Below are positions 1-7,289 of a DNA stretch of 64,000 nucleotides, one piece after another; within the stretch, counting starts at the first letter, position 1, and every line of letters begins with the position of its first letter. Position numbers and translations under genes: made by a program. The notes under the pieces are model-generated. The model made no database searches. It was not told the origin of the DNA and worked only from the letters and a program-made list of their open reading frames with translations. The DNA is from Halobacterium rubrum (GTDB taxonomy: Archaea; Halobacteriota; Halobacteria; Halobacteriales; Halobacteriaceae): the NCBI RefSeq assembly GCF_021729015.1, contig NZ_JAJQQZ010000002.1:496001-560000 (forward strand). The letters run 5' to 3'.

Positions 1-1
1 G

Positions 2-208
2 ACGGAGAAGCGTGAGGAGGTCCTGAATTTGAAAGACCTGATCAAACGGATTGAAGACGAGAACTCAGACGGAGCGCCAATTGACGAAGTCGTCCGGCGA
101 GCGAAGGCAAATGGTATCTCTGAGGAGACAGCGAGAGCGGATATTGAGAAGTTGAGAAACAAAGGAGAACTCTACGAACCGAGAGAGGACGTGTTCCGGT
201 CAATCTGA
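2..208 (+). CDS. mcm: MCM replicative helicase, C-terminal end (partial)
   Basis: The window opens inside this gene; only the last 68 codons are present and the reading frame starts at base 2. The fragment is a small winged-helix module: a run of charged helix, then GAPIDEVVRRAKANG, ISEETARADIEKLRNKGE and a final YEPREDVFRSI. This matches the C-terminal winged helix of archaeal MCM, the hexameric ATPase that unwinds DNA at replication forks. The AAA+ core lies outside the window, so activity cannot be judged. Codon use is AT-richer than in the genes beyond 4 kb, and the neighbours are accessory genes, so this may be an element-borne MCM copy rather than the main chromosomal one. That last point is inference. 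Confidence 0.6.
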   Translation, partial: TEKREEVLNLKDLIKRIEDENSDGAPIDEVVRRAKANGISEETARADIEKLRNKGELYEPREDVFRSI

Positions 209-408
209 CCCGTATAAGTAATCAACTTTGTTGGAGACGTTTCCAGTAGGATTCAAAATCGGCTCTCGGTCATCTTGAGATAATCGAGAAAAGGGAAATA
301 GTATCTCAGGATGAAGCAGTAATTGAAACCAGCAAGCTCGACTTGACTTGCGAAAGGAATACCCGGTGCCGTTCCCGACGAGTTTCGTGACTGGTTCAGA
401 TAATTCTC

Positions 409-1131
409 CTACGTGAGGGCTTGTGGATGGAATACAGACACCACAGTTAAGGAGGATTCAATGCCAGTGTCATTTGACAGAATGTCCCCTTCATCGGTAC
501 TGATGAATGCGATCTCCTCGATACCATCTGTATCTGCGAGACGATAGGAGTCTAATAGAATGTCTCGATCTGCCTTGTTTTCTATTAGATTATCCAAATC
601 CCGGTACTCGGGCTCATATTGCTGACTATACGAAGATGGCCGATCACGAAATACATTCAGGTCAATCGGCCGTTGGGACTCGTCTCGGAGCGCTCTGACG
701 AAGTCCGTTGGATCCTCAAAACATTCGTCGATATCGCCAACATTCGCGGATAGAGCACGTGTATTGTCTGATTGCGAGAGGCCGATGTAGAGATTAGGGA
801 TGTGGCTTACTAATCTCAACACTCCGCGAATAGAGTCATCATCAAACTCGCTCCGGATGAAGTCAATAATATCCTGCTCTGCATTCACACCACCATCTGT
901 GTCACAGTCCTCAAACACTTTGCGAGCGGCTTGTTTCGCAAGTCGGCGCTGTTTATTGACTACGTCCTCCGCTTCATCAAGGACAGCTTCGCTTGTGTGA
1001 ATTGCAGCTTCAGCGTATGGATTGGCAGAGGTGTATTCGCTAACAGGGTCCCTCTGGTTATCCCATTCAACAGTGTAGCCAATTAGAATATTCGTGTCTA
1101 TGAAGTGGTCTTCCGGATATCTGCCGGACAT
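409..1131 (-). CDS. PIN-domain-like protein
   Basis: The protein has 240 residues. Near the N terminus it carries FIDTNILIGY, with the first conserved PIN aspartate at about residue 12. Near the C terminus it has NKADRDILLDSYRLAD and FISTDEGDIL, which fit the later acidic residues and last strand of a PIN nuclease fold. PIN domains are metal-dependent RNases, often toxins of TA modules, but this protein is longer than the usual 130-150 residue VapC and has a middle helical insertion. Its ATG overlaps the stop of the upstream gene by one base (TGATG), so the two are translationally coupled. It may be the effector of a two-gene module. The PIN assignment is moderately firm; the toxin role is inference. 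Confidence 0.6.
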   Translation of the reverse strand: MSGRYPEDHFIDTNILIGYTVEWDNQRDPVSEYTSANPYAEAAIHTSEAVLDEAEDVVNKQRRLAKQAARKVFEDCDTDGGVNAEQDIIDFIRSEFDDDSIRGVLRLVSHIPNLYIGLSQSDNTRALSANVGDIDECFEDPTDFVRALRDESQRPIDLNVFRDRPSSYSQQYEPEYRDLDNLIENKADRDILLDSYRLADTDGIEEIAFISTDEGDILSNDTGIESSLTVVSVFHPQALT

Positions 1132-2054
1132 CAGTTGTCCTGCTGAAGGCCTTCAACCACTTTGCCCCATCCCGACTCTTGTGGAGACTGGAAATCCGTT
1201 GGTCCGTCCGAATTTCCTTCAAGTTCTTGTGCGACGAATTCACGGAACTGCTTGATTTCTGCTTCGAAGGATTCCTTTTTCATCATGTAGTCTGACTCCC
1301 ACCCTTCCAGATCGTCTTCGTACTCCGGGTCATGTTCAACCATCCTGAGCCGATAGCAGAAGAGTTGCCAGAACGATTTGGCTAATTCGTTAAACGTTCC
1401 AGACCCGTGGCGGTCGTCATCGACGACCTCCAGGTACCGTTTGGCGACCGTATAGAAGCGCGAGTAAAGCTTGTTGACTTCGTTGAATTGGTCGCCCACA
1501 GGAAGGTATGCCTCCGCAGTCCCGATTAGGTTCGAGATTTCTTCGGTACTGTAGTGCCAAGGAACACCCTGATCGTATTCTTCGACTGCATCCATCACTT
1601 CGAATTTGAAAAAGCGCTGGAATTCGTACGGAGCGTCTTCGTAGACTTCCCCCAGCTTTTGCTCTAGGTCCGCATAGATATCGTAGTCCTCTTCCAACAC
1701 TCGCTCAAGAGCGGCAGCAGCAGCGGTATAGCTATCACCCGTAAACTCCAAATCTGGACCTTCTGGTGCTTGCTTGAATTTCAGCCCCCCATCGACACTT
1801 TTCTCGGTTTCCACAGCACCAAGATCTCGTGCTCGGTTCACAGTGCTCTGGACTTCATCTGATACTGGTCCATCAAGATACCAGTAATAGGGAAGCTGTT
1901 GAGCTATGTCGTTATCATCGTCAAGACGCTTCTTGAGATAGTAGAATACCTTCTGGACGTCCAAGTAGTATAGATAGGTCTCCTCATCCAACTCGTCTAG
2001 AGCGTGAGAGAGCAAGCCGACTAGCTTATCAGTATCTGTATGTGGACGGCTCAT
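1131..2054 (-). CDS. Uncharacterised protein with YwgA/SocA-like N-terminal region
   Basis: The product has 307 residues and no membrane segment. The first 85 residues show a pattern resembling the YwgA/SocA (DUF4065, 'Panacea') fold: a helix with KLVGLLSHAL, then LDVQKVFYYLKK, then YYWYLDGPVSDEVQ, which recalls the 'LQKLxYxL ... YGPYSxEL' signature of those antitoxin-associated domains. The remainder is helical and acidic, with a tryptophan-rich stretch (SFWQLFCYRLRM). It is the first gene of a two-gene operon with the PIN protein (one-base overlap). The pairing suggests a regulator or antitoxin, but the fold match is weak and from memory. Base composition is AT-rich, and I counted five CTAG tetramers in and just before it, a word that is rare in the GC-rich remainder. 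Confidence 0.5.
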   Translation of the reverse strand: MSRPHTDTDKLVGLLSHALDELDEETYLYYLDVQKVFYYLKKRLDDDNDIAQQLPYYWYLDGPVSDEVQSTVNRARDLGAVETEKSVDGGLKFKQAPEGPDLEFTGDSYTAAAAALERVLEEDYDIYADLEQKLGEVYEDAPYEFQRFFKFEVMDAVEEYDQGVPWHYSTEEISNLIGTAEAYLPVGDQFNEVNKLYSRFYTVAKRYLEVVDDDRHGSGTFNELAKSFWQLFCYRLRMVEHDPEYEDDLEGWESDYMMKKESFEAEIKQFREFVAQELEGNSDGPTDFQSPQESGWGKVVEGLQQDN

Positions 2055-2182
2055 CTCTAGTCTTACTAGCGTGTCTGTGCGTATCTGGATAAGTATTTCC
2101 CAACTAAGCGGGACACGCTCACACAGCCAGAATATGGCCCATACTTCCTCTAATCCCTTTTCGTCCCATATCTGGCCGGCCT

Positions 2183-3016
2183 TTACGAGGATTGGTAGTA
2201 ATGAATTGCCATCCCGGTGAAGAACCCGGCGCCGTGCCCGACGAGGTTCGTGAATCCGCCCTGGTTCTGGACGCTAGCGGGGAAGCTGCCGACGACGAGG
2301 TACAGCGCGGCGAGCGTCCCGAACGCGAGAATCACTGCGAGGCGGTCGTTGGCTCGAGCCCACTCGCCGAGGCCGGTCACCGCGACGGTGCCGTTCCAGC
2401 TGGCGTAGGCGACGACCGCGAGCAGCACGGCGAGCAGCGCCAGCATCAGGTAGCGAATCGGCCCGGCGAACGTGATGGCCCACGTCGCGAACAGGACGAT
2501 GCCGAACATGCTGGCGGCGTACATCGCGTTCTCCTCGGGTAGCTCGTTGTCATAGGCGTCGAGGATCCGCATGAGGAGAAGGCCGGCGAAAGCGGCGACG
2601 ATGCCGGAGAGCCCGCGGCCGTAGCCGATCGAGGCGTCAACAACAATTCCCCACGTGAGGTAGCTGGCGGCGTTCGCTATCATTGGTACCGCGAGCACGA
2701 TGAACGCGAACGCCTGGAAGAATTCTCGGCGGCGGTTCTGGTAGACGTAGAGCGCGTACAGTGTTGGGACAGAGAGCAGGTAGCCGACAACGTTCCCGAG
2801 TAGGTGACTGGTATTCGCGTGAACAAACGCGGCCGTATAGAACTGATAGACCGTTGGGTTTTGATAGTTGAGAGCCAGTTGGGCGAATACGACACCGTCA
2901 AAGTGCAAGGCAAGTGCCAAAAGAATCGGAACGGCGATGAAAATGCTGTTCATGATGTTGATTCCGCCAGGTCCTCTCGTACTTGAACGAGCCAACTCTC
3001 TGAATTGGTTGGACAT
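2183..3016 (-). CDS. Rhomboid-family intramembrane serine protease
   Basis: This 277-residue polytopic membrane protein has about seven hydrophobic segments. The rhomboid signature is visible: HANTSHLLGNVVGYLL (H71 and N75 in the HxxxN motif), the serine motif GYGRGLSGIVAAFAG (Ser137 as probable nucleophile) and the last segment LVGHGAGFFTGM (His261 as the dyad partner). Rhomboids cleave substrates within the lipid bilayer; in haloarchaea they have been linked to surface protein processing. It is read divergently from the winged-helix gene at 3166, with a 149-bp shared promoter region. Its GC content is higher than its left-hand neighbours, so it may not share their origin. The catalytic residues appear intact, so it is probably active. 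Confidence 0.85.
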   Translation of the reverse strand: MSNQFRELARSSTRGPGGINIMNSIFIAVPILLALALHFDGVVFAQLALNYQNPTVYQFYTAAFVHANTSHLLGNVVGYLLSVPTLYALYVYQNRRREFFQAFAFIVLAVPMIANAASYLTWGIVVDASIGYGRGLSGIVAAFAGLLLMRILDAYDNELPEENAMYAASMFGIVLFATWAITFAGPIRYLMLALLAVLLAVVAYASWNGTVAVTGLGEWARANDRLAVILAFGTLAALYLVVGSFPASVQNQGGFTNLVGHGAGFFTGMAIHYYQSS

Positions 3017-3116
3017 CTACATCAGTCAGGACGGACGGGATACATAAGAAGGGAATAGACGTTTTAGAGCTTCTAACACCCATTCACAAGTGTTTCGGGG
3101 GTGCATCATCGGCATG

Positions 3117-3138
3117 AACCCCCGTTCAGGGGTTATTT
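3117..3138 (+). promoter_or_regulatory. Palindrome overlapping a TATA-like box
   Basis: AACCCC (3117-3122) and GGGGTT (3129-3134) form a 6-bp inverted repeat with a 6-nt spacer. It overlaps the TATA-like GTTATTT at 3132-3138, which lies 28-34 nt before the ATG at 3166. A protein bound here would block transcription of the winged-helix gene, so autoregulation is plausible. No binding data are available from sequence alone. Confidence 0.35.
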
Positions 3139-3165
3139 GAGACTGCGTTTAGTGACAGTAGAACG

Positions 3166-3723
3166 ATGAGCCTCCCCGAAGAATTTCGAGAGGAGTTCGA
3201 TTCAAAGGGAGAAACCTTCTTCCAAATCGCCGAAACTCTCTATGAGAACCACGGCGACCAATTTACACTCTCAGATTTAGCTGATGAGGTGGGACTATCG
3301 AAGAGCCGAGTGAGTACCCATCTCGAGGAGCCACAGGAAGGGGACTGGGTGAGTAAAAACTCCGGGGACACCACCTACGTCTGGAACACCGAGAAGTACA
3401 ATCCCATCGAGATTGAGACGACTGACGCCGTGTTTGGACTCTATACGGATTTGTGGGAGGTCTTAAAACGACACTCTCGGGCGACAACTGGCACGCCAGC
3501 TATTGCTGGGTTAGTACTCTTTATCACTGCAGGAATGATGTGGTTCCTCTATTTCGGATTCTCAGTAGGACTCTTCCAAGAGTCAGTCATACCGATTACG
3601 GGCTATTTCGGTGTTGGACTCGTGCTATTCATAACAGGGGTGGCTGTGACGCTATTGTCTCCGACTATGGCTATCGCAAACAGGGCAATTCTCAAGATTT
3701 ACCAAGTGCTGAAGAATAGCTAA
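3166..3723 (+). CDS. Membrane-anchored winged-helix protein
   Basis: The protein has 185 residues. Residues about 15-70 form a winged helix-turn-helix, with the recognition region LSDLADEVGLSKSRVSTHLE. Residues about 108-133 and 140-167 are two hydrophobic segments, so the DNA-binding part would be held at the inner face of the membrane. Such one-component membrane regulators are common in haloarchaea; the target is unknown. The ATG at 3166 is supported by a TATA-like box about 30 nt upstream, consistent with a leaderless message. A T6 tract at about 3750, after the stop, may terminate transcription. Base composition is lower in GC than genes after 4.2 kb. It may regulate itself or the divergent rhomboid gene. 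Confidence 0.65.
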   Translation: MSLPEEFREEFDSKGETFFQIAETLYENHGDQFTLSDLADEVGLSKSRVSTHLEEPQEGDWVSKNSGDTTYVWNTEKYNPIEIETTDAVFGLYTDLWEVLKRHSRATTGTPAIAGLVLFITAGMMWFLYFGFSVGLFQESVIPITGYFGVGLVLFITGVAVTLLSPTMAIANRAILKIYQVLKNS

Positions 3724-4011
3724 TTCCGGCCGAGGTCCGATTGATGGAGGTTTTTTCCGGTGTATTCAGTTCGACTTCTAAAGCAATTCAACTATTGATG
3801 GTTTTGCTGGCTTGACTCCACAATCGGCGATAGATTACCTCACCGTCGCCCGTCAGTCATCAGCGAAGGCACGACAGCGGCGACCCGCAACCAGAGTATG
3901 ATTGAACCCCAGACTGCCCGAAATTTACGTTCGCCTCGGTCAAAGTGTAACTATGCGTTTCAGGCAGTAACGCGACCGAACCCGTTGGCTCAGAATCGGC
4001 CACCGTATGGA

Positions 4012-4121
4012 TGGGCCCTGGCGGATTTGAACCACCGCTCACCCGGTGTCCCACAGCGCCGCCGGGGTGCGACGGCACTGGTATGAGCCGGGGGCTTTGA
4101 ACCAGACTAAGCTAAGGGCCC
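4012..4121 (-). tRNA. Elongator tRNA-Met(CAU) with intron
   Basis: On the minus strand the acceptor GGGCCCT pairs with AGGGCCC, the D stem is GCTT/AAGC, the anticodon stem is CCCGG/CCGGG, and the T arm is GGTGG-TTCAAAT-CCGCC. The anticodon loop CTCATA gives CAU. Between position 37 and the 3' half of the anticodon arm lies an intron of about 34 nt in the canonical archaeal place, leaving a mature tRNA of 76 nt. No CCA is encoded. The 3' end points at the low-GC accessory segment, a usual arrangement for tRNA-integrated elements. Confidence 0.9.
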
Positions 4122-4229
4122 TGTGGCAGGAGTTTCTCTGGAACGGCCTTTAGCGTGTCGGGTTCGGGACCCGACGCCGCCGGTCGATGCTCGCAGCAGA
4201 GGCAGGCAGACAGGTGGGAAGCCGAGGGG

Positions 4230-5612
4230 TCAGGTGTCGGCGCCTGCGTCGTCGTCGTCGTCGCTAGGCGCTTCGCCGCTGCCGTCGGGGGCGGCGGGGC
4301 TTGGTGGCTGGACGACGAGGCGGTCGATGCGGGCGTCGGTGACGGCGTCGACGCGGAGGACGAAGCCGTCGTGTTCGAGTTCGTCGCCGACTTCGGGGGC
4401 GCGGCCGAGGCGGCTGAACACGAGGCCGCCGACAGTCTCGACGTCGTTGGTCTCGAATCCGGTGTCGAGGCGGTCGTTGACGGTCTGGACGGGGACGCCG
4501 CCGTCGACGAGGTAGGTGCCGTCGCCGCGAGTCTCGATGGCCGGCTGCTGGCTGTCGGTGTCGAACTCGTCCTGGATGTCGCCGACGATCTCCTCGAGGA
4601 TGTCCTCGATGGTGAGGATGCCCTCGAAGACGCCCCACTCGTCGATGACGACCGCGAGCTGGCTGCCCTCGCGGGCCTGAAAGTCCGCGAGGATGGCGTC
4701 GATGCGGCGGGTCTCGGGGACGACGATCGCCTCGCGCGCGAGGTCGCGGGCGGTGAGGGCGTCGCCGCGGTCGGGTTCGGTCTCGGTCGCGCGGAGGATG
4801 TCCTTGGCGTGCACGAAGCCAACGGGCTGCTCGCCGTCGTCGTCGAGGACGAGGTAGCGAGTGTAGGTGCCGTCGGCGGCGACGGCCCGGAGATCCGAGA
4901 GCGGCATCGAGGCGGGGACGGTAGCGACGTCGGGCCGCGGAATCATGACCTCGCGAGCGACGGTATCCCCGAGTTCGAAGACGCTCTCGATCATCTCCAC
5001 CTCGTCGACGTCGATTTCGCCGGTCTCCTCCGAGCGAGTGAGAATCATCCGGATCTCCTCCTCGGTGTGTGTCTCCTCGCTCTCCGACGCGGGGGAGACG
5101 CCGGCGAGCTGCGTGAAGTAGTTCGCCGTGCCGTTGAACACGACCAGTCCGGGCCGGAACACGAAGTGGAAGACCTTCATCAGTGGCGCGACGACGAGCG
5201 CGATCTTCACGGCGTCCTGAATGGCGAACGTCTTCGGGGCGAGCTCGCCGAAGACGACGTGGAGGAACGTGATGGTCCCGAACCCGATGGCGAACGCGAC
5301 GATGTGGACCAGGCTCGCCGGCAGCAGCTGGCCGAGCACGGGGTCGATGAGCGCGGCGAGCGCGGGCTCGCCGACCCACCCGAGGCCGAGCGAGGACAGC
5401 GTGATACCGAGCTGGCTCACCGCGAGGTAGCTGTCGAGGTTCTCGACGGCCTCCTTGACGGCTTTCGCCCCGGGTTTCCCGCGCTCGACGAGGCCGTTCA
5501 CTTGCGTCGGCCGCACTTTCACGAACGCGAACTCCGCGGCGACGAACACGCCGTTCATCACCACGAGGAACAGCGCGAGCAGCACGCCGCCGACGTCGAC
5601 GAGGTCTACCAT
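4230..5612 (-). CDS. CNNM/CBS-domain transporter-like protein (CorC/HlyC family)
   Basis: The product has 460 residues. Residues 1-190 hold the CNNM membrane domain, with hydrophobic segments near 8-28, 60-85, 100-122 and 135-155, including the conserved VFGELAPKTFA. Residues about 205-330 form two CBS motifs (for example REVMIPRPDVATVP and DEWGVFEGILTIEDILEEIVGDI), which usually bind adenosine nucleotides. Residues 345-430 form the CorC_HlyC-type C-terminal domain. A short acidic tail follows. Members of this family are implicated in Mg2+ or other cation efflux, but the substrate here is not deducible. It stands alone between tRNA-Met and tRNA-Asn. The ATG start puts the first membrane helix right at the N terminus, as in homologues. 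Confidence 0.9.
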   Translation of the reverse strand: MVDLVDVGGVLLALFLVVMNGVFVAAEFAFVKVRPTQVNGLVERGKPGAKAVKEAVENLDSYLAVSQLGITLSSLGLGWVGEPALAALIDPVLGQLLPASLVHIVAFAIGFGTITFLHVVFGELAPKTFAIQDAVKIALVVAPLMKVFHFVFRPGLVVFNGTANYFTQLAGVSPASESEETHTEEEIRMILTRSEETGEIDVDEVEMIESVFELGDTVAREVMIPRPDVATVPASMPLSDLRAVAADGTYTRYLVLDDDGEQPVGFVHAKDILRATETEPDRGDALTARDLAREAIVVPETRRIDAILADFQAREGSQLAVVIDEWGVFEGILTIEDILEEIVGDIQDEFDTDSQQPAIETRGDGTYLVDGGVPVQTVNDRLDTGFETNDVETVGGLVFSRLGRAPEVGDELEHDGFVLRVDAVTDARIDRLVVQPPSPAAPDGSGEAPSDDDDDAGADT

Positions 5613-5716
5613 GCCCGTCCTTGACGGGTGAGGTCCTTGTATGAGAGGGTCGGCGAACTGCCACTGGGGAAGTCCCGGAGCCGACGCTCCGCGAGTGAGT
5701 GTGCGAGAAGCGCCGT

Positions 5717-5762
5717 CGGGAGACTACCGTCTCCCGGGCCGTGAATTTCGGAGAAATTCACG
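5717..5762. repeat. Two palindromes directly after tRNA-Asn
   Basis: A 10-bp palindrome, CGTGAATTTC/GAAATTCACG with a 3-nt spacer, spans 5740-5762 and overlaps the last two bases of the tRNA-Asn gene. A second, CGGGAGAC/GTCTCCCG with a 4-nt spacer, spans 5717-5736. Both lie just downstream of the tRNA in its transcription direction. They could act in 3'-end formation. They lack the T-arm copies seen after tRNA-Arg, tRNA-Val and tRNA-Phe. Confidence 0.6.
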
Positions 5763-5833
5763 CCGCCACCAGGGCTCGAACCTGGGACAACGTGGGTAAC
5801 AACCACGTGCTCTACCATCTGAGCTATGGCGGC
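5761..5833 (-). tRNA. tRNA-Asn(GUU)
   Basis: Read on the minus strand, the acceptor GCCGCCA pairs with TGGCGGC, the D arm is GCTC-AGATGGTA-GAGC, the anticodon loop is TTGTTAC (anticodon GUU) and the T loop is TTCGAGC. It has 73 nt, discriminator G, no intron and no encoded CCA. It lies between the CNNM gene and the divergent CCA-adding enzyme gene. Confidence 0.95.
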
Positions 5834-5936
5834 TCGCACTCTCCGGTAACCGGGGCGTTTTGAAATGGCTTTCGTTTCGCAAGCAGGCGGGGCGGGCATC
5901 GACACGGCTTAGGCGCGGAGTCGTGAACGCGGAGGC

Positions 5937-7289
5937 ATGAGCGACTTCGAGGCGGTCGTCGGGCGCGTCAGCGAGCGCGTGGACCCGACGGCCGAGGAGC
6001 GGCGGGCCCTCGCGGCCGCAGCCGGCCGGCTGGCCGACCGGGCGCGGGACGCCATCGCCAACCTCCCCGTCGACGCCGAGGTGGTGCAGGTCGGGAGCAC
6101 CGCTCGCGGGACGTGGGTGGCTGGCGACCGGGACATCGACCTGTTCGTGCAGTTCCCCAGCGACCTCCCGCGGGAGGACCTGGAGGCGTATGGGCTGGAG
6201 GTCGGCAAAGCCGTGCTTCCGGACGGCCACGAGGAGTACGCCGAACACCCCTACGTGAAAGGCGAGTTCGAGGGGTACGACGTCGACCTCGTGCCGTGCT
6301 ACGGCGTGGAGAACGCCACGGCCATCCAGTCGGCCGTCGACCGGACGCCGTTCCACAACGAGTACCTCCTCGAGCGACTGGACGACGACCTCGCCGGCGA
6401 CGTCCGGCTGTTCAAGCAGTTCCTCAAGGGCGTCGGCGTCTACGGCAGCGACCTCCGCACGCAGGGGTTCTCGGGCTACCTCGCGGAGCTGCTCGTCGTC
6501 GAGTACGGGGGGTTCCGGGCGACACTGGCGGCCGCCCAGGACTGGCGGCCGCCGGTCGTTCTCGACCCCGAGGACCACCAGGCGGCGGAGTTCGACGACC
6601 CCCTCGTCGTCGTCGACCCCACTGACCCGGAGCGCAACGTCGCCGCCGTGGTCTCCGAGACGAACGTCGCGACACTCCAGCACCACGCCCGCACGTTCCT
6701 CGAAGACCCCGACGAGGACGCCTTCGAGCCGGCCGACCGCGAGCCACTGGACGAGGAAGCGCTGCGCGCCCACCTCGAGCGGCGCGCGACGACGCCGCTG
6801 GCGGTCGTCTTCGACGCGCCCGACCTCGTCGAGGACCAGCTCTACCCCCAGCTGTACCGGTCCCGTGATGGCCTCGTCCGGGGGCTGCGGGAGTACGGCT
6901 TCCAGGTGTTGCGGTCGGCGACGTGGGCCGACGGCCGCGCCGTCCTGTTCGTTGAGCTGTCGGTCGCCGAACTCCCCGCGGTCGAACGCCACGTCGGCCC
7001 CCCCGTGCACGTCGAGGACCACGCCCGCGGCTTCTACGAGAAGTACGCCGCGGACGACGACGCCTACGGGCCGTTCGTCGACGACGGTCGGTACGTCGTC
7101 GAGCGCGACCGCGAGGTGCGGACGGCCCACGAGTTCGCCCGCGACCGCCTCGACGAGGTGGCGCTGGGCGCGCACGTCGCGTCGCTGGTCGCCGAGGCGG
7201 ACTACGAAGTGCTGGTCGGCGGGGAGGTCGCGTCGCTGGTCTCGGAGTTCGGCAAGGGGTTCGCGGCCTACTTCGAGCCGAACGCCTGA
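5937..7289 (+). CDS. cca: CCA-adding tRNA nucleotidyltransferase (archaeal class I)
   Basis: The product has 450 residues, the usual length of archaeal class I CCA enzymes. It adds C, C and A to tRNA 3' ends; none of the tRNAs in this window encodes CCA, so the enzyme is required. The nucleotidyltransferase signature QVGSTARGTW (residues 51-60) is followed by DRDIDLFV with the metal-binding Asp66 and Asp68, and YDVDLVPCY supplies the third acidic residue. The middle and C-terminal parts match the archaeal body and tail domains (FKQFLKGVGVYGSD). Its 3' end overlaps the convergent deacetylase gene by 22 bp. The ATG at 5937 lies just upstream of the family's conserved N terminus. Confidence 0.95.
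   Translation: MSDFEAVVGRVSERVDPTAEERRALAAAAGRLADRARDAIANLPVDAEVVQVGSTARGTWVAGDRDIDLFVQFPSDLPREDLEAYGLEVGKAVLPDGHEEYAEHPYVKGEFEGYDVDLVPCYGVENATAIQSAVDRTPFHNEYLLERLDDDLAGDVRLFKQFLKGVGVYGSDLRTQGFSGYLAELLVVEYGGFRATLAAAQDWRPPVVLDPEDHQAAEFDDPLVVVDPTDPERNVAAVVSETNVATLQHHARTFLEDPDEDAFEPADREPLDEEALRAHLERRATTPLAVVFDAPDLVEDQLYPQLYRSRDGLVRGLREYGFQVLRSATWADGRAVLFVELSVAELPAVERHVGPPVHVEDHARGFYEKYAADDDAYGPFVDDGRYVVERDREVRTAHEFARDRLDEVALGAHVASLVAEADYEVLVGGEVASLVSEFGKGFAAYFEPNA

Noticed and set aside
3860-4078. A short gene overlapping tRNA-Met.
   Set aside because: The tRNA fold is unambiguous and the open frame has no supporting features.
4155-5664. Very long open frames antisense to, or out of phase with, the CNNM gene.
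   Set aside because: They are Arg/Pro/Ala or Val/Asp low-complexity translations that arise from the high GC content; the CNNM frame has clear domains and codon bias.
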